Source of the DNA: an uncultured Lachnospiraceae bacterium
GTDB taxonomy: Bacteria > Bacillota > Clostridia > Lachnospirales > Lachnospiraceae
Length of the DNA stretch: 44,010 nt
Direction of reading: 5' to 3'
NCBI GenBank assembly: GCA_947626475.1
Contig: CANQSK010000007.1
Location: 1 to 44,010 of the forward strand
Part shown: one piece after another, positions 1 through 7,967 of the stretch
Numbering within the stretch: the stretch's first letter is position 1
Layout: every line of letters begins with the position of its first letter
Notes under the pieces: model-generated
What the model was told of the DNA's origin: nothing
What the model saw: only the letters and a program-made list of their open reading frames with translations
Database searches by the model: none
Position numbers and translations under genes: made by a program

Positions 1-6
1 ATGATT

Positions 7-58
7 GTCCCCCAACTGCTTTATGCGCCAGTTCGGGTACTTCGGGGACGGTCTTTTT
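7..58 (+). terminator. probable intrinsic terminator of a gene left of the window
   Basis: An outer stem GTCCCC (7-12) with GGGGAC (44-49) encloses an inner stem AACTG (14-18) with CAGTT (29-33). A TCTTTTT run follows at 52-58. It would end transcription entering from the left. A REP-like palindrome is an alternative. Confidence 0.4.
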
Positions 59-207
59 CATACACGAGTTATCTGTAAATCTTGATGTGCTCATTATATC
101 CGCTCAGGAGCGGCTGCGCATTGTGAAAATGGAAGATTTTTTCTTTTGACTATTGTAAATTATTTTGTTTATCCTGACAGACAAAAAGGTCGAAAAAGCT
201 GTTTTTA

Positions 208-236
208 TTGACTTTTCCTGCATATTGGATTATAAA
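208..236 (+). promoter_or_regulatory. sigma-A-type promoter of the first AraC gene
   Basis: TTGACT (208-213), a 17-bp spacer and TATAAA (231-236). Transcription would begin near 243. This rules out the longer open frame beginning at 208 and supports the ATG at 295. Confidence 0.5.
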
Positions 237-294
237 TAATTTAGAATTGATTTTCGGAATAATAGAAAATAATTTGGATTTTAAGGAGGATTTT

Positions 295-1290
295 ATGGCT
301 TCCAACCGTCAGAACAGCTTTCAGAAACCGGAGGATAACCCGGAGATTTACAGAACCCTGTATGATGAAGACGACGATGTCATAGCGGAGGCGCACGCCT
401 ACCGGGCGGGAAATTTTCGATTTAACTGGAACGCCTACCTGGATATTACTTTAGTTCTGAAAGGAGCGATCCGCCTCCACACAGAGGAAGGCGTATTTCA
501 GGTATCGGAGGATATGTTTGCGATCATTAATCCCAACGTAGGACATGCGGCTCTGACTCAGGAGGATGACACCATCGTCCTGGTGCTTACCATATCGGAG
601 AAATATGTGAAAAAGGTCTGCGGTTTTCTGCCTGTTTTTGCCAATGAGTGCAGTCCGGAACGCGCGGACGGGCCAATTCAGTGTCTGGTCCGGGCGCTGA
701 CTGCCTCTTTTTTCCAATCTTTATCAGAGGATCGGACAGGTCCGGACGGAGATTTTTTTGCCAGAACACAGATCGATTTCCTTCTGGCTGTTCTTCAGAA
801 GCATTTTTCAGGGAAAAGACCGGCGGAAAAGCTGCAGGAGAAATCTCAGCAGCAGCGAAAGAGGACCAGAGAGCTGATCCGCTATATTGACCGTCATTTC
901 AGAGAGGAGCTGACGCTGTCTGATCTGGCGGAACAGGCCGGGATGAACACATCCTATCTTTCTACTTATTTCAGAAGCAATACAGGACTGGGCTTTCATG
1001 AGTATCTGATCCGCAAGCGTCTTGCCTATGCGGTCTATCAGCTGAATCACAGCGACGATTCCATACTGGATATCGCTCTGGATTCCGGGTTTGCGGATAT
1101 CAAGCCGTTCTATTCCGCTTTCCGCCGGTACCTGGATCTGAGCCCGGGAAAATACAGGGAGGCTTTGAAAGCCCAGGGCGGCGTGGGACAGATCGGAGGC
1201 TCTACAGTGCTGCCGGCGGATCATGAGACAGTTCAGAAGAAACTGAACCAGTACGCGGGCCGGCCTGTTATCCTGTCAGCCTGCCTGTGA
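295..1290 (+). CDS. AraC-family transcriptional regulator (cupin sensor plus HTH)
   Basis: Predicted 331-residue regulator. The start at 295 follows an AAGGAGGA ribosome binding site at 283-290 and lies downstream of the promoter. The first third has a cupin-like sensor region (from HAYRAGNFRFNW to about residue 110). The last 100 residues are a double helix-turn-helix AraC domain with the typical ELTLSDLAEQAGMNTSYLST and FRRYLDLSPGKYR segments. Family members usually bind a sugar or sugar acid and activate a neighbouring catabolic operon. It lies 127 bp upstream of a GH88/105 hydrolase gene in the same orientation, so that operon is its likely target. The inducer cannot be told from sequence. 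Confidence 0.9.
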   Translation: MASNRQNSFQKPEDNPEIYRTLYDEDDDVIAEAHAYRAGNFRFNWNAYLDITLVLKGAIRLHTEEGVFQVSEDMFAIINPNVGHAALTQEDDTIVLVLTISEKYVKKVCGFLPVFANECSPERADGPIQCLVRALTASFFQSLSEDRTGPDGDFFARTQIDFLLAVLQKHFSGKRPAEKLQEKSQQQRKRTRELIRYIDRHFREELTLSDLAEQAGMNTSYLSTYFRSNTGLGFHEYLIRKRLAYAVYQLNHSDDSILDIALDSGFADIKPFYSAFRRYLDLSPGKYREALKAQGGVGQIGGSTVLPADHETVQKKLNQYAGRPVILSACL

Positions 1291-1368
1291 GCCCGGGTGG
1301 GTGATTTTTTGAGAAAAAACAGGCTGAAACATGCAAAAAAATAACTAACGGGCCTGCCGGGACGGATT

Positions 1369-1374
1369 TATAAT
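1369..1374 (+). promoter_or_regulatory. -10 element of the uronyl hydrolase operon
   Basis: A perfect TATAAT sits 44 bp before the hydrolase ATG. No good -35 hexamer is present 16-18 bp upstream. A promoter lacking a -35 box is what an AraC-type activator would serve, but no operator repeat was identified. Confidence 0.35.
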
Positions 1375-1417
1375 AATCTGTGTAATCAAAGGGCAGCCCT
1401 CAAAGGAGATTATTATT

Positions 1418-2545
1418 ATGAAGCGCACGCAACTAAACGAACTGATCGACCGGGTCAATGACCGGCTTATGCACCTGGGTATGCCGGAAGACGCCGGAAA
1501 AGTAGATCTGACAGATCTTAAGGAAGTGTTCAAAGGCCTGAATCCCAGGGACTTTGGCATCGAGGAGTGGGACTGGCCCCAGGGCGTGGGGCTGTACGGC
1601 TTTATCCAGCTGCAGAAAGCCCGGGGAAACACGGATTACGACGATTTCCTGGTCGACTGGATAAAGAAAAACCTGGAGAGAGGGCTTCCGTCCCGAAACA
1701 TCAATACCACAGCGCCGTATCTTGCGGTTCTGGACGTGACGGAACGCCGCGATTTTCCTCAGTGGGAAGAGCTGTGCAGGATTCACGCGGACTGGCTGGT
1801 CCATGACCTTCCCAAAACACGGGACGGAGGGTTTCAGCATGTGACTACGGGAATCCCGGACCGGAATTCCGTTATCCTGAATGAGGAACAGCTGTGGGAC
1901 GATACATTATTTATGGCAGTTCTCTTTTTGGGGAAAATGGGGGCGCGCTACGGTAATCAGGAATGGATCGACGAGTCCGTCCATCAGTTCCTGGTTCACA
2001 TTGAGTATCTGTATGAGCGCTCCAGGGGGCTTTTCTATCACGGCTGGACCTTTAACGGAAATCATAACTTCGGCAGGGTCTTCTGGAACCGGGGCAACTC
2101 CTGGTTTACTTACGGCTGTGTCGCTTATCTGGAAGCCATGGGGGATAAGATACCTGCTCCGGTGAGGACCTACATTCTGGATGTGTGGCGGCACCAGGCG
2201 GAGGCTCTTGCGAAGCTTCAGAATGACAGCGGTCTGTGGCCTACGGTTCTGGATGATCCGGACAGTTACGAGGAGGCGTCGGGATCGGCGGCTATCGCCG
2301 CGGGAATCCTTCTGGGAGTCCGGAGCGGATACCTGGATTCTTCCTATAAAGAGGTAGGAATGAAGGCGGTGGAAGGGCTGATCCGGTGCATCAGGGAAGA
2401 CGGGACGGTGGATAAGGTATCTTCCGGAACCGCTATGGGAATGGATAAACAGCATTATCTGGATATTGTGATCCGTCCTATGGCTTACGGGCAGTCGCTG
2501 ACATCCCTGGCCCTGACGGAAGCCCTGTATCTGGCGGACGAGTGA
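1418..2545 (+). CDS. glycoside hydrolase family 88/105, unsaturated uronyl (rhamnogalacturonyl) hydrolase
   Basis: Predicted 375-residue cytoplasmic enzyme without a signal peptide. Its length, alpha/alpha-barrel pattern and motifs fit the GH88/GH105 (YteR-like) family. The WDDTLFMAVLF motif at residues 160-170 carries the expected catalytic Asp, and FWNRGNSWFTYG is a family hallmark. Known members hydrate the 4,5-unsaturated uronic acid left by pectin or glycosaminoglycan lyases and release the next sugar. AAAGGAG at 1402-1408 fixes the start. It is followed 40 bp later by a zinc dehydrogenase, probably in the same transcript. Whether the substrate is rhamnogalacturonan or another unsaturated oligosaccharide is open. 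Confidence 0.88.
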   Translation: MKRTQLNELIDRVNDRLMHLGMPEDAGKVDLTDLKEVFKGLNPRDFGIEEWDWPQGVGLYGFIQLQKARGNTDYDDFLVDWIKKNLERGLPSRNINTTAPYLAVLDVTERRDFPQWEELCRIHADWLVHDLPKTRDGGFQHVTTGIPDRNSVILNEEQLWDDTLFMAVLFLGKMGARYGNQEWIDESVHQFLVHIEYLYERSRGLFYHGWTFNGNHNFGRVFWNRGNSWFTYGCVAYLEAMGDKIPAPVRTYILDVWRHQAEALAKLQNDSGLWPTVLDDPDSYEEASGSAAIAAGILLGVRSGYLDSSYKEVGMKAVEGLIRCIREDGTVDKVSSGTAMGMDKQHYLDIVIRPMAYGQSLTSLALTEALYLADE

Positions 2546-2585
2546 AGACAGTTCTGAAAAATAATCGAGGAGGTATCAATATATT

Positions 2586-3653
2586 ATGAAACCAGAAAAA
2601 ATGAAAGCGGTGTCGTCGTATGGTCCTTATGACAGCAGATATGAGGAGGTCTCTGTGCCTGAGATCGGCGAGGGCGAGATCCTGCTGAAGGTGAAGGGCT
2701 GCAGTATCTGCGCAGGCGATCTGAAATCCTACCACGGAGGAATCCGGTTCTGGGGGACTTCCGAGGCCGACCGCTATGTGGAGCCCGGCAGCATTCCCGG
2801 ACATGAATTCGTGGGAGTGGTGGAGGAAACAGGCGCCGGAGTGACAGGCTGTAAGGCGGGAGATCTGGTCTGCGCGGAGCAGATCCTTCCCTGCGGGGAA
2901 TGTTATTTCTGTAAAAACGGAATATACTGGATGTGTCAGAGATCTGCGGTGTTTGGGTTTAAGAATTATGCAAACGGCGGATTCGCCGAGTATGTGAAGC
3001 TGCCGAAGGGAACGAAGGCTCACGTTCTGCCTCAGGGCTTTACTACGGAACAGGGAGTGCTGGTGGAGCCTATCGCCTGCGGTATGCACGCTCTGGAGCA
3101 GGCGAATATCCGCCATGACGATGTGGTGGTGATCTCCGGCCTGGGAGCTATCGGCCTTTCCATGTGCAATATCGCGGATCTGGCTATGCCCAAACTGGTG
3201 ATCGGACTGGAACTTCGGGATGAGCGGGCAGAGAAGGCCAGGGAGTATGGGGCTGACGTGGTGCTGAATCCTTCCAAAGTGAATGTGGCGGAGGAGATTC
3301 TGAAGCTGACGGACGGTTTGGGCTGCGATGTGTACGTTGAGGCCTCCGGAAGTCCCAGGAGCGCCGTGCAGGGTCTGAACGTGCTGAAAAATCACGGGCG
3401 TTACGTTCAGATGGGAGTGTTGTCCGATCTGGTAACGGCCGACTGGAATGTGATCGGCGACGGGAAGGAGCTGACGATCATAGGGTCTCATTTGTCCGCT
3501 AAGGTGTATCCCGCCGTGATCCGCGGAATTGAGAAAGGCCTGATCAGGACGGACGGTCTGATTTCCCATACCTACAAGCTTGCCGACTGGGAAAAGGCTT
3601 ATGATACGGCGGCCAACGACCCGACAGCAGTGAAGGTTATGCTTACGCCGTGA
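2586..3653 (+). CDS. zinc-dependent medium-chain (polyol/threonine-type) dehydrogenase
   Basis: Predicted 355-residue MDR-superfamily enzyme. The N-terminal GroES-like domain has C42 in a CAGDLKSYHGG context and a GHE motif at residues 72-74 for catalytic zinc. The structural zinc cysteines are C103, C106, C109 and C117. A Rossmann motif SGLGAIGLSM lies near residue 185 for NAD(P). The FWG segment after the catalytic cysteine resembles erythritol/threitol-type dehydrogenases. It probably oxidises or reduces a polyol or sugar intermediate released with the upstream hydrolase. GAGGAGG at 2567-2573 precedes the ATG at an unusually long spacing of about 12 bases. Exact substrate unknown. Confidence 0.85.
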   Translation: MKPEKMKAVSSYGPYDSRYEEVSVPEIGEGEILLKVKGCSICAGDLKSYHGGIRFWGTSEADRYVEPGSIPGHEFVGVVEETGAGVTGCKAGDLVCAEQILPCGECYFCKNGIYWMCQRSAVFGFKNYANGGFAEYVKLPKGTKAHVLPQGFTTEQGVLVEPIACGMHALEQANIRHDDVVVISGLGAIGLSMCNIADLAMPKLVIGLELRDERAEKAREYGADVVLNPSKVNVAEEILKLTDGLGCDVYVEASGSPRSAVQGLNVLKNHGRYVQMGVLSDLVTADWNVIGDGKELTIIGSHLSAKVYPAVIRGIEKGLIRTDGLISHTYKLADWEKAYDTAANDPTAVKVMLTP

Positions 3654-3736
3654 TCCGCGGCACAGCCGCGGCAGCGGCAGGATGCAAAAACAGCGGCGGA
3701 GCGATGGAGTCCGGGCGGCCGGGATGAAAGTTTGTC

Positions 3737-3765
3737 TTGCGTTTTTGAAGGCTGTCACGTATGAT
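3737..3765 (+). promoter_or_regulatory. candidate promoter of the esterase gene
   Basis: TTGCGT (3737-3742), a 17-bp spacer and TATGAT (3760-3765). It lies in the 160-bp gap after the dehydrogenase, which also holds a CCGCGG-CACAG-CCGCGG hairpin (from 3655) without a T-run. The esterase may therefore be transcribed separately. Confidence 0.4.
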
Positions 3766-3813
3766 AAGAGTAACCGAGACGGAAATTTCATGAAAACTGC
3801 GGAGGTATTTCTT

Positions 3814-4848
3814 ATGAAGGTCACAAAAGACGTTACCATCGGCCAGCTGTGCGAGAGCGGAGAGTGGAAGCCTTTTTCCGATTATTTTTTCACCAAGATG
3901 ACCGATGATGTGTGGAACAATACCCTGGAGCATTACGGCTTTGAAAAATGCGGGTTTGAGGAGACTCTGAACCGGCTGAAGGAGAAGGGAGATAAGGCCT
4001 GCCGGCTCTGGGATGTCTATACGGAGCAGGAAATCAGCGCGGAGCCGGACAAGGAAGCGGTAAAGCTGATCTCCATGCCGGCCAAAACCGGAGAGAAGCT
4101 GCCGGAAGGGGCGGACTCAGAACAGGCAAAACAATACGTATTGGTATGTCCCGGCGGCGCCTACGCCCGGCAGTGGGGGATCATTGAGGGGCTGGCTGTG
4201 GGAGCCAGGCTGAACCGGCTGGGCTATCCGGCCTTTGTTCTTTACTACCGCACGATTCAGAAGCCGCCCTTTACGGTTCCCCTGAAGACCAAGCCGGAGG
4301 AGGATATGGCGGCGGCGGTCCGCTGGATCACGGACAGGGCCGGGCAGTTCCATGTAAAGACAGAAGGGTACGCGGCGGCAGGATTTTCAGCGGGAGCCCA
4401 TCTGGCGGCAGAGTGGGGGACAGCAAATCTGGGGTCCGGAAATTACGGCCTGCCACGGCCGGCGGCTCTGATGCTGGGCTACCCGGCAGTGTCCATGGAC
4501 GTATTCTATGACGGGATGGAGCAGCTTTCCGGTTCGGCCCGGGAGACGGCCTCCTATTTCCTGGCCAGGATGGAGGGCAAGGATTTCACCAGGGAGGGAC
4601 TTCACAGGTACAGCGTCAATCTCCATATGGATGAGAATTATCCGCCGGTCTATCTGGTGGCGTGCAAGGACGATCCCATTGTACCTGTCGTTTCCTCTTA
4701 TATAATGAAGGAAAAGCTGGAGGAGCTGAAGATTCCCCACCAGATTGAGATTGCCGCCCACGGCGGCCACAGCTTCGGCGTGGGAGACGGGACGGAGCTG
4801 GACGGCTGGGTAGAGCGGGCCGTAAGATTCTGGGAATCCGTCAGATAA
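3814..4848 (+). CDS. alpha/beta-hydrolase esterase (acetyl-xylan-esterase/BD-FAE type)
   Basis: Predicted 344-residue protein, starting at the ATG eight bases after GGAGG (3801-3805) rather than at the upstream in-frame ATGs. CPGGAY (112-117) forms the oxyanion-hole region. GFSAG (190-194) is the nucleophile elbow with Ser192. KDDPIVP (Asp286/287) and GGHSFG (His319) complete the triad. No signal peptide is visible, so it should act on imported oligosaccharides. Next to a pectin-type hydrolase and two AraC regulators, removal of acetyl or other ester groups from plant glycans is the likely role. The exact ester is not determinable. Confidence 0.82.
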   Translation: MKVTKDVTIGQLCESGEWKPFSDYFFTKMTDDVWNNTLEHYGFEKCGFEETLNRLKEKGDKACRLWDVYTEQEISAEPDKEAVKLISMPAKTGEKLPEGADSEQAKQYVLVCPGGAYARQWGIIEGLAVGARLNRLGYPAFVLYYRTIQKPPFTVPLKTKPEEDMAAAVRWITDRAGQFHVKTEGYAAAGFSAGAHLAAEWGTANLGSGNYGLPRPAALMLGYPAVSMDVFYDGMEQLSGSARETASYFLARMEGKDFTREGLHRYSVNLHMDENYPPVYLVACKDDPIVPVVSSYIMKEKLEELKIPHQIEIAAHGGHSFGVGDGTELDGWVERAVRFWESVR

Positions 4849-4860
4849 TCAGATAATAGG

Positions 4861-4912
4861 AAAAAACCAGAGGGCGCTGCAGAACAGTGTAATCATCTGT
4901 TCCGCAGCGCCC
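4861..4912 (-). terminator. intrinsic terminator of the second AraC gene
   Basis: GGGCGCTGC (4872-4880) pairs with GCAGCGCCC (4904-4912), and an inner GAACAG/CTGTTC extends the stem. On the minus strand the stem is followed by a T-run (plus-strand AAAAAA at 4861-4866). It probably also stops the convergent esterase transcript. Confidence 0.75.
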
Positions 4913-4916
4913 CTGT

Positions 4917-5768
4917 TCATGCCGGTGACTGATCCTGCTTTTTTGCAAACGCGGTTTTTCGGTCCGCGTCGCTCTTTTTCCGTGTTCGGGTGGGGGACAT
5001 GCCGGTGAGAGATTTGTAGATCCGGTTGAAGTGAGTTACGTTGGAGAAGCCGACAATCTTGCTGATCTCCGTAACGCTCCGGTTTGTCTCCTGCAGAAGC
5101 CGCTGGGCGTGAAGGATCCTCAGGCTGTTCACATACTGAATGACGGTGCTGCCGATATGTTTTTTGAATTCCCGGCACAGGTAGGAGGGATTGATGTAAA
5201 ACCGGGCGGCAAGCTGATTCAGTGTGATGGGCTCCGTATAGTTCTCGTTCAGATAACGGATGATGGAAGAGATACGGTCCTGGGATTCCGGAGCGGCGGT
5301 TTTCAGAGAATCACGTATGATATGAATCATCAGCTGGTTCAGAAGCAGAACCATCTGTTCCTGGAAGTGGGGTTTTTCCATCTCCTGTTCCCGCAGAATG
5401 TTCCGAAGGTAGGTGAGGGTATCCCGGTCTTCGTTGGATTCAAATACCTGGGCGCCCTTCTCCAGAGCGCTTCCGATCTGAGGGAAGAGGATCGCCTCCC
5501 TGGAAAAGTACATATCGAGCCGTTTGAATGGCATGTCCTTCTCCCCGTAGGAATAGTGCATGACAAATGGCGGGAACAGAACGAAATTTCCGGCTTTCAG
5601 GTGATAGAGGGTGTCGTTCACCATGTGGTACCGTTCGCCGGATTCCAGGTAATACAGTTCATAATATTCATGGTAGTGAGGTTTTATCATGTTGTCGTTG
5701 ACGCCCTGCGCCCGGTCTATGGCGACAGAGCGGCCGAAAGCCATACGCTGGCTGGCCAGATCGATCAT
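4917..5768 (-). CDS. AraC-family transcriptional regulator
   Basis: Predicted 283-residue protein. The N-terminal cupin has the pattern HYHEYYELYYLESGERYHMV around residues 31-50. The C-terminal AraC DNA-binding domain contains EPITLNQLAARFYINPSYLC and the second helix-turn-helix VTEISKIVGFSNVTHFNRIY, ending in GMSPTRTRKK. AGGGGG lies nine bases upstream of the ATG. It converges on the esterase gene and shares a terminator with it. It probably controls a carbohydrate locus, perhaps the esterase, but no operator was identified. No clear promoter is visible in the 50 bp between its start and the tRNA terminator. Confidence 0.88.
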   Translation of the reverse strand: MIDLASQRMAFGRSVAIDRAQGVNDNMIKPHYHEYYELYYLESGERYHMVNDTLYHLKAGNFVLFPPFVMHYSYGEKDMPFKRLDMYFSREAILFPQIGSALEKGAQVFESNEDRDTLTYLRNILREQEMEKPHFQEQMVLLLNQLMIHIIRDSLKTAAPESQDRISSIIRYLNENYTEPITLNQLAARFYINPSYLCREFKKHIGSTVIQYVNSLRILHAQRLLQETNRSVTEISKIVGFSNVTHFNRIYKSLTGMSPTRTRKKSDADRKTAFAKKQDQSPA

Positions 5769-5817
5769 ATATTTATTATCCCCCTGCGCAAATCGCGCGA
5801 AAAAACTTGTTCAATGT

Positions 5818-5847
5818 AAAAAAGCCGGAATTCCTTTTCGGAATTCC
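5818..5847 (-). terminator. intrinsic terminator of tRNA-Val
   Basis: GGAATTCC (5827-5834) and GGAATTCC (5840-5847) form an 8-bp stem with a 5-base loop. On the minus strand GGC and six Ts follow (plus-strand A-run 5818-5823). It is placed 27 bases after the tRNA 3' end. Confidence 0.8.
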
Positions 5848-5873
5848 CGCAATTCTACGTCTGACGCCTATCG

Positions 5874-5946
5874 TGGAGACAACAGGGCTCGAACCTGCGA
5901 CCCCATGCGTGTGATGCATGTGCTCTCCCAGCTGAGCTATGCCTCC
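5874..5946 (-). tRNA. tRNA-Val (anticodon CAC)
   Basis: A full cloverleaf folds on the minus strand. The acceptor GGAGGCA pairs with TGTCTCC with one G-T pair and discriminator A. The D-stem is GCTC/GAGC, the anticodon stem CATGC/GCATG with loop ATCACAC, and the T-arm GCAGG-TTCGAGC-CCTGT. The anticodon is CAC, reading GUG. CCA is not encoded. It has its own promoter and terminator and so is a monocistronic tRNA gene. Confidence 0.95.
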
Positions 5947-5953
5947 GTCAACT

Positions 5954-5981
5954 ATTGTATCACGTAAACAGAAAAATGCAA
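5954..5981 (-). promoter_or_regulatory. promoter of tRNA-Val
   Basis: On the minus strand TTGCAT (5976-5981), a 16-bp spacer and TACAAT (5954-5959), with TGA directly before the -10, giving an extended -10. It lies 8 bp before the tRNA 5' end. Confidence 0.7.
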
Positions 5982-6063
5982 GCAGATTTTGAAAAAATAT
6001 TTCTGAACGCTGCCCTTTATAAAATCTTAAGAATTAAAACATAAATTTATCACAATTCTACGA

Positions 6064-6157
6064 TATACTTTAGGGCGTTGAAAGGCCTTGGGCCTAAAAC
6101 AAGCTTTTTCATACTCTAGCCGGCAGAATATCCCCATTCTGCCGGCCCTCCCTTTTT
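6064..6157 (+). ncRNA. candidate small RNA with its own -10 and hairpin end
   Basis: A TATACT at 6064-6069 (no good -35) could start a transcript near 6073. It contains a small AGGCC-TTG-GGCCT hairpin (6083-6095). An 11-bp stem GCCGGCAGAAT/ATTCTGCCGGC (6119-6146) is followed by CCTCCCTTTTT. No plus-strand gene lies upstream that would need this terminator, and the minus-strand side lacks a T-run. I do not recognise an RNA family. It may simply be the 3' region of the minus-strand gene at 6196. Confidence 0.25.
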
Positions 6158-6195
6158 CAGGATGTTTTCCAGAATACTTCCGGCAGCGCGAAATC

Positions 6196-6666
6196 CTACC
6201 GGCCTCTTCGGATCCGTTCGCTGCCGCTTTTTGAGCCGGTCAGCCGGATGACGCCGTTGCCAACCGGTTCTTCCTTTTGGCCGGAAGGCTGTCCGGACGG
6301 ATTGTCTGCGCGGCGGCTGACGGCAACGGTTCCGCCGAGGATGTCCGGGATGGTGAGGCGCTTGCCGTAGAAGGACATCCAGGCGTAGCCCTGGGAGGAG
6401 AGAAGCGCCGGGATGCTTTCATTTCCCCGGATATCCGTGTCGATATTCATATTGTAAAGCTCTGAGGAACCGGCGCCCGCTGTATCCGGGAGACCGAACA
6501 GCTCCGCCTCGACCAGTACGCCGCCGTAGGGCGTTTCATAGAATTTGACCAGTCCGCTCAGGTAGGGGGCGCCGGAGCCGCCTTTTACCCAGGCCATGGC
6601 CTGAGGTTCGTTGTCTTCCAGTAAATCCGAGAAAATCCTTCCGGGAGTGACAGGTTCTTTCTCCAT
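6196..6666 (-). CDS. Cu/Zn-superoxide-dismutase-like fold protein lacking all metal ligands
   Basis: Predicted 156-residue protein with AAGGAGG nine bases before the ATG and no signal peptide. Residues 23-143 follow the SodC fold pattern: a strand VKFYETPYGGVLVEAELFGLP, then ALLSSQGYAWMSFYGKRLTI, DILGGTVAV, and the terminal PSGQPSGQ..VGNGVI that in SodC reads PSG..G.riACGVI. The places where SodC has FHIH and further His and Asp ligands hold residues such as YNMNIDT and VAVSRR. The whole protein contains no His and no Cys. Dismutase activity is therefore not expected, and a structural or binding role is inferred. It is transcribed divergently from trpS. Confidence 0.6.
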   Translation of the reverse strand: MEKEPVTPGRIFSDLLEDNEPQAMAWVKGGSGAPYLSGLVKFYETPYGGVLVEAELFGLPDTAGAGSSELYNMNIDTDIRGNESIPALLSSQGYAWMSFYGKRLTIPDILGGTVAVSRRADNPSGQPSGQKEEPVGNGVIRLTGSKSGSERIRRGR

Positions 6667-6735
6667 ACTGTAAAACCTCCTTCTTCTGTAACTGTATGAG
6701 GGAAAGCCCGGACTTGTGACGGAGACGGAAAAAGA

Positions 6736-6765
6736 TTGACACGGAAGCGCTTTTCACTTTATACT
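6736..6765 (+). promoter_or_regulatory. upstream promoter of trpS
   Basis: TTGACA (6736-6741), an 18-bp spacer and TATACT (6760-6765). The spacer contains GGAAGCGCTTTTC, a partial match to a catabolite-response (cre) palindrome, which is not strong enough to call. Confidence 0.5.
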
Positions 6766-6818
6766 ACATTCTGTAAGAGATTTGACAGAAAATAGTAGTA
6801 GGAATTTGAAAAAACTGG

Positions 6819-6848
6819 TGGTATAATTTACACTACGATACGCGTATC
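6819..6848 (+). promoter_or_regulatory. second trpS promoter with a palindrome at the transcript start
   Basis: An extended -10 TGGTATAAT (6819-6827) lacks a good -35. Ten bases later is a perfect 12-bp palindrome GATACGCGTATC (6837-6848), directly abutting the AGGAGG ribosome binding site (6849-6854). The palindrome would lie at about +3 to +14, where a repressor or a small RNA hairpin could control trpS. Confidence 0.45.
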
Positions 6849-6859
6849 AGGAGGAAACC

Positions 6860-7954
6860 ATGACAGAATCGAAGAAGATTATTTTAACGGGGGACAGGCC
6901 TACCGGGAAGCTGCATGTGGGGCACTACGTAGGGTCTCTGAGACAGAGGGTAGAGCTTCAGAACTCCGGTCAGTTTGATGAGATCTACATTATGATCGCC
7001 GACGCCCAGGCCCTGACGGACAACGCGGACAATCCGGAGAAGGTCCGTCAGAACATTATCGAGGTGGCCCTGGATTATCTTTCCTGCGGCCTGGAGCCGG
7101 ACAAGTCCACGCTGTTCATCCAGTCCCAGGTGCCGGAGCTTACGGAGATGTCCTTTTATTATATGAATCTGGTGACCGTGTCCCGCCTGCAGCGGAATCC
7201 TACGGTGAAGAATGAGATCAAGCTGCGGAACTTTGAGACCAGCATTCCTGTCGGTTTCTTCACTTATCCCATCAGCCAGGCGGCGGATATCACCGCCTTT
7301 AAGGCGACCACGGTTCCGGTGGGGGAGGACCAGCTGCCCATGATCGAGCAGACCAGGGAGATTGTCCGCAGCTTCAACCACATCTATGATGAGGTGCTGA
7401 CGGAGCCGGAGGCCCTGATTCCTTCCAACGAGGCCTGCCGCAGGCTTCCCGGCATTGACGGCAACGCCAAGATGAGCAAGTCTCTGGGCAACTGCATCTA
7501 TCTTTCGGATTCGCCGGAAGAGGTGAAGAAGAAGATCATGAGCATGTTTACCGATCCCAATCACATCCGGGTTCAGGACCCGGGCAATGTGGAAGGGAAT
7601 CCGGTGTTTATCTATCTGGACGCTTTCTGCCGGGACGAGCATTTCGCCCGGTTCTGGCCGGAATACAGCAATCTTGAGGAACTGAAGGCCCATTACACCA
7701 GAGGCGGTCTGGGGGATGTGAAGGTGAAGAGGTTCCTCAACGAGGTCATGCAGGCGGAGCTGGAGCCTATCCGCGCCCGCAGGAAAGCCTATGAGAAGAA
7801 TATTCCGGAGGTGTACCGCATCCTTCAGGAGGGCAGCATCCGGGCTGAGAAGAAAGCGGCTGTGACTCTGGCGGAGATGAAGGCTGCCATGAAGATCAAT
7901 TATTTTGACGACATGGAGCTGATACGGAGCCAGGCCGAAAAGTACGGAGAATAA
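6860..7954 (+). CDS. trpS: tryptophanyl-tRNA synthetase
   Basis: Predicted 364-residue class I synthetase that charges tRNA-Trp in the cytoplasm. The HIGH-type signature is [12 protein letters not shown] (residues 14-25) and the KMSKS loop is AKMSKSLGN near residue 203. The length is about 30 residues above the common 330-residue form, consistent with clostridial TrpRS. AGGAGG is six bases from the ATG. There is no T-box leader: at most about 90 bases of leader precede the gene. The D,D-carboxypeptidase gene follows 13 bases after the stop and may be co-transcribed. Confidence 0.95.
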   Translation: MTESKKIILTGDRPTGKLHVGHYVGSLRQRVELQNSGQFDEIYIMIADAQALTDNADNPEKVRQNIIEVALDYLSCGLEPDKSTLFIQSQVPELTEMSFYYMNLVTVSRLQRNPTVKNEIKLRNFETSIPVGFFTYPISQAADITAFKATTVPVGEDQLPMIEQTREIVRSFNHIYDEVLTEPEALIPSNEACRRLPGIDGNAKMSKSLGNCIYLSDSPEEVKKKIMSMFTDPNHIRVQDPGNVEGNPVFIYLDAFCRDEHFARFWPEYSNLEELKAHYTRGGLGDVKVKRFLNEVMQAELEPIRARRKAYEKNIPEVYRILQEGSIRAEKKAAVTLAEMKAAMKINYFDDMELIRSQAEKYGE

Positions 7955-7967
7955 GGAGTGAGAAACA

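Noticed and set aside
2478-3839. 453-codon minus-strand open frame
   Set aside because: It is antisense to the zinc dehydrogenase, which has all expected zinc ligands.
6742-6760. cre-like site GGAAGCGCTTTTC in the trpS promoter
   Set aside because: The core AAGCGCTT matches, but the flanks miss four of fourteen consensus positions, and trpS is not a usual catabolite-repression target.
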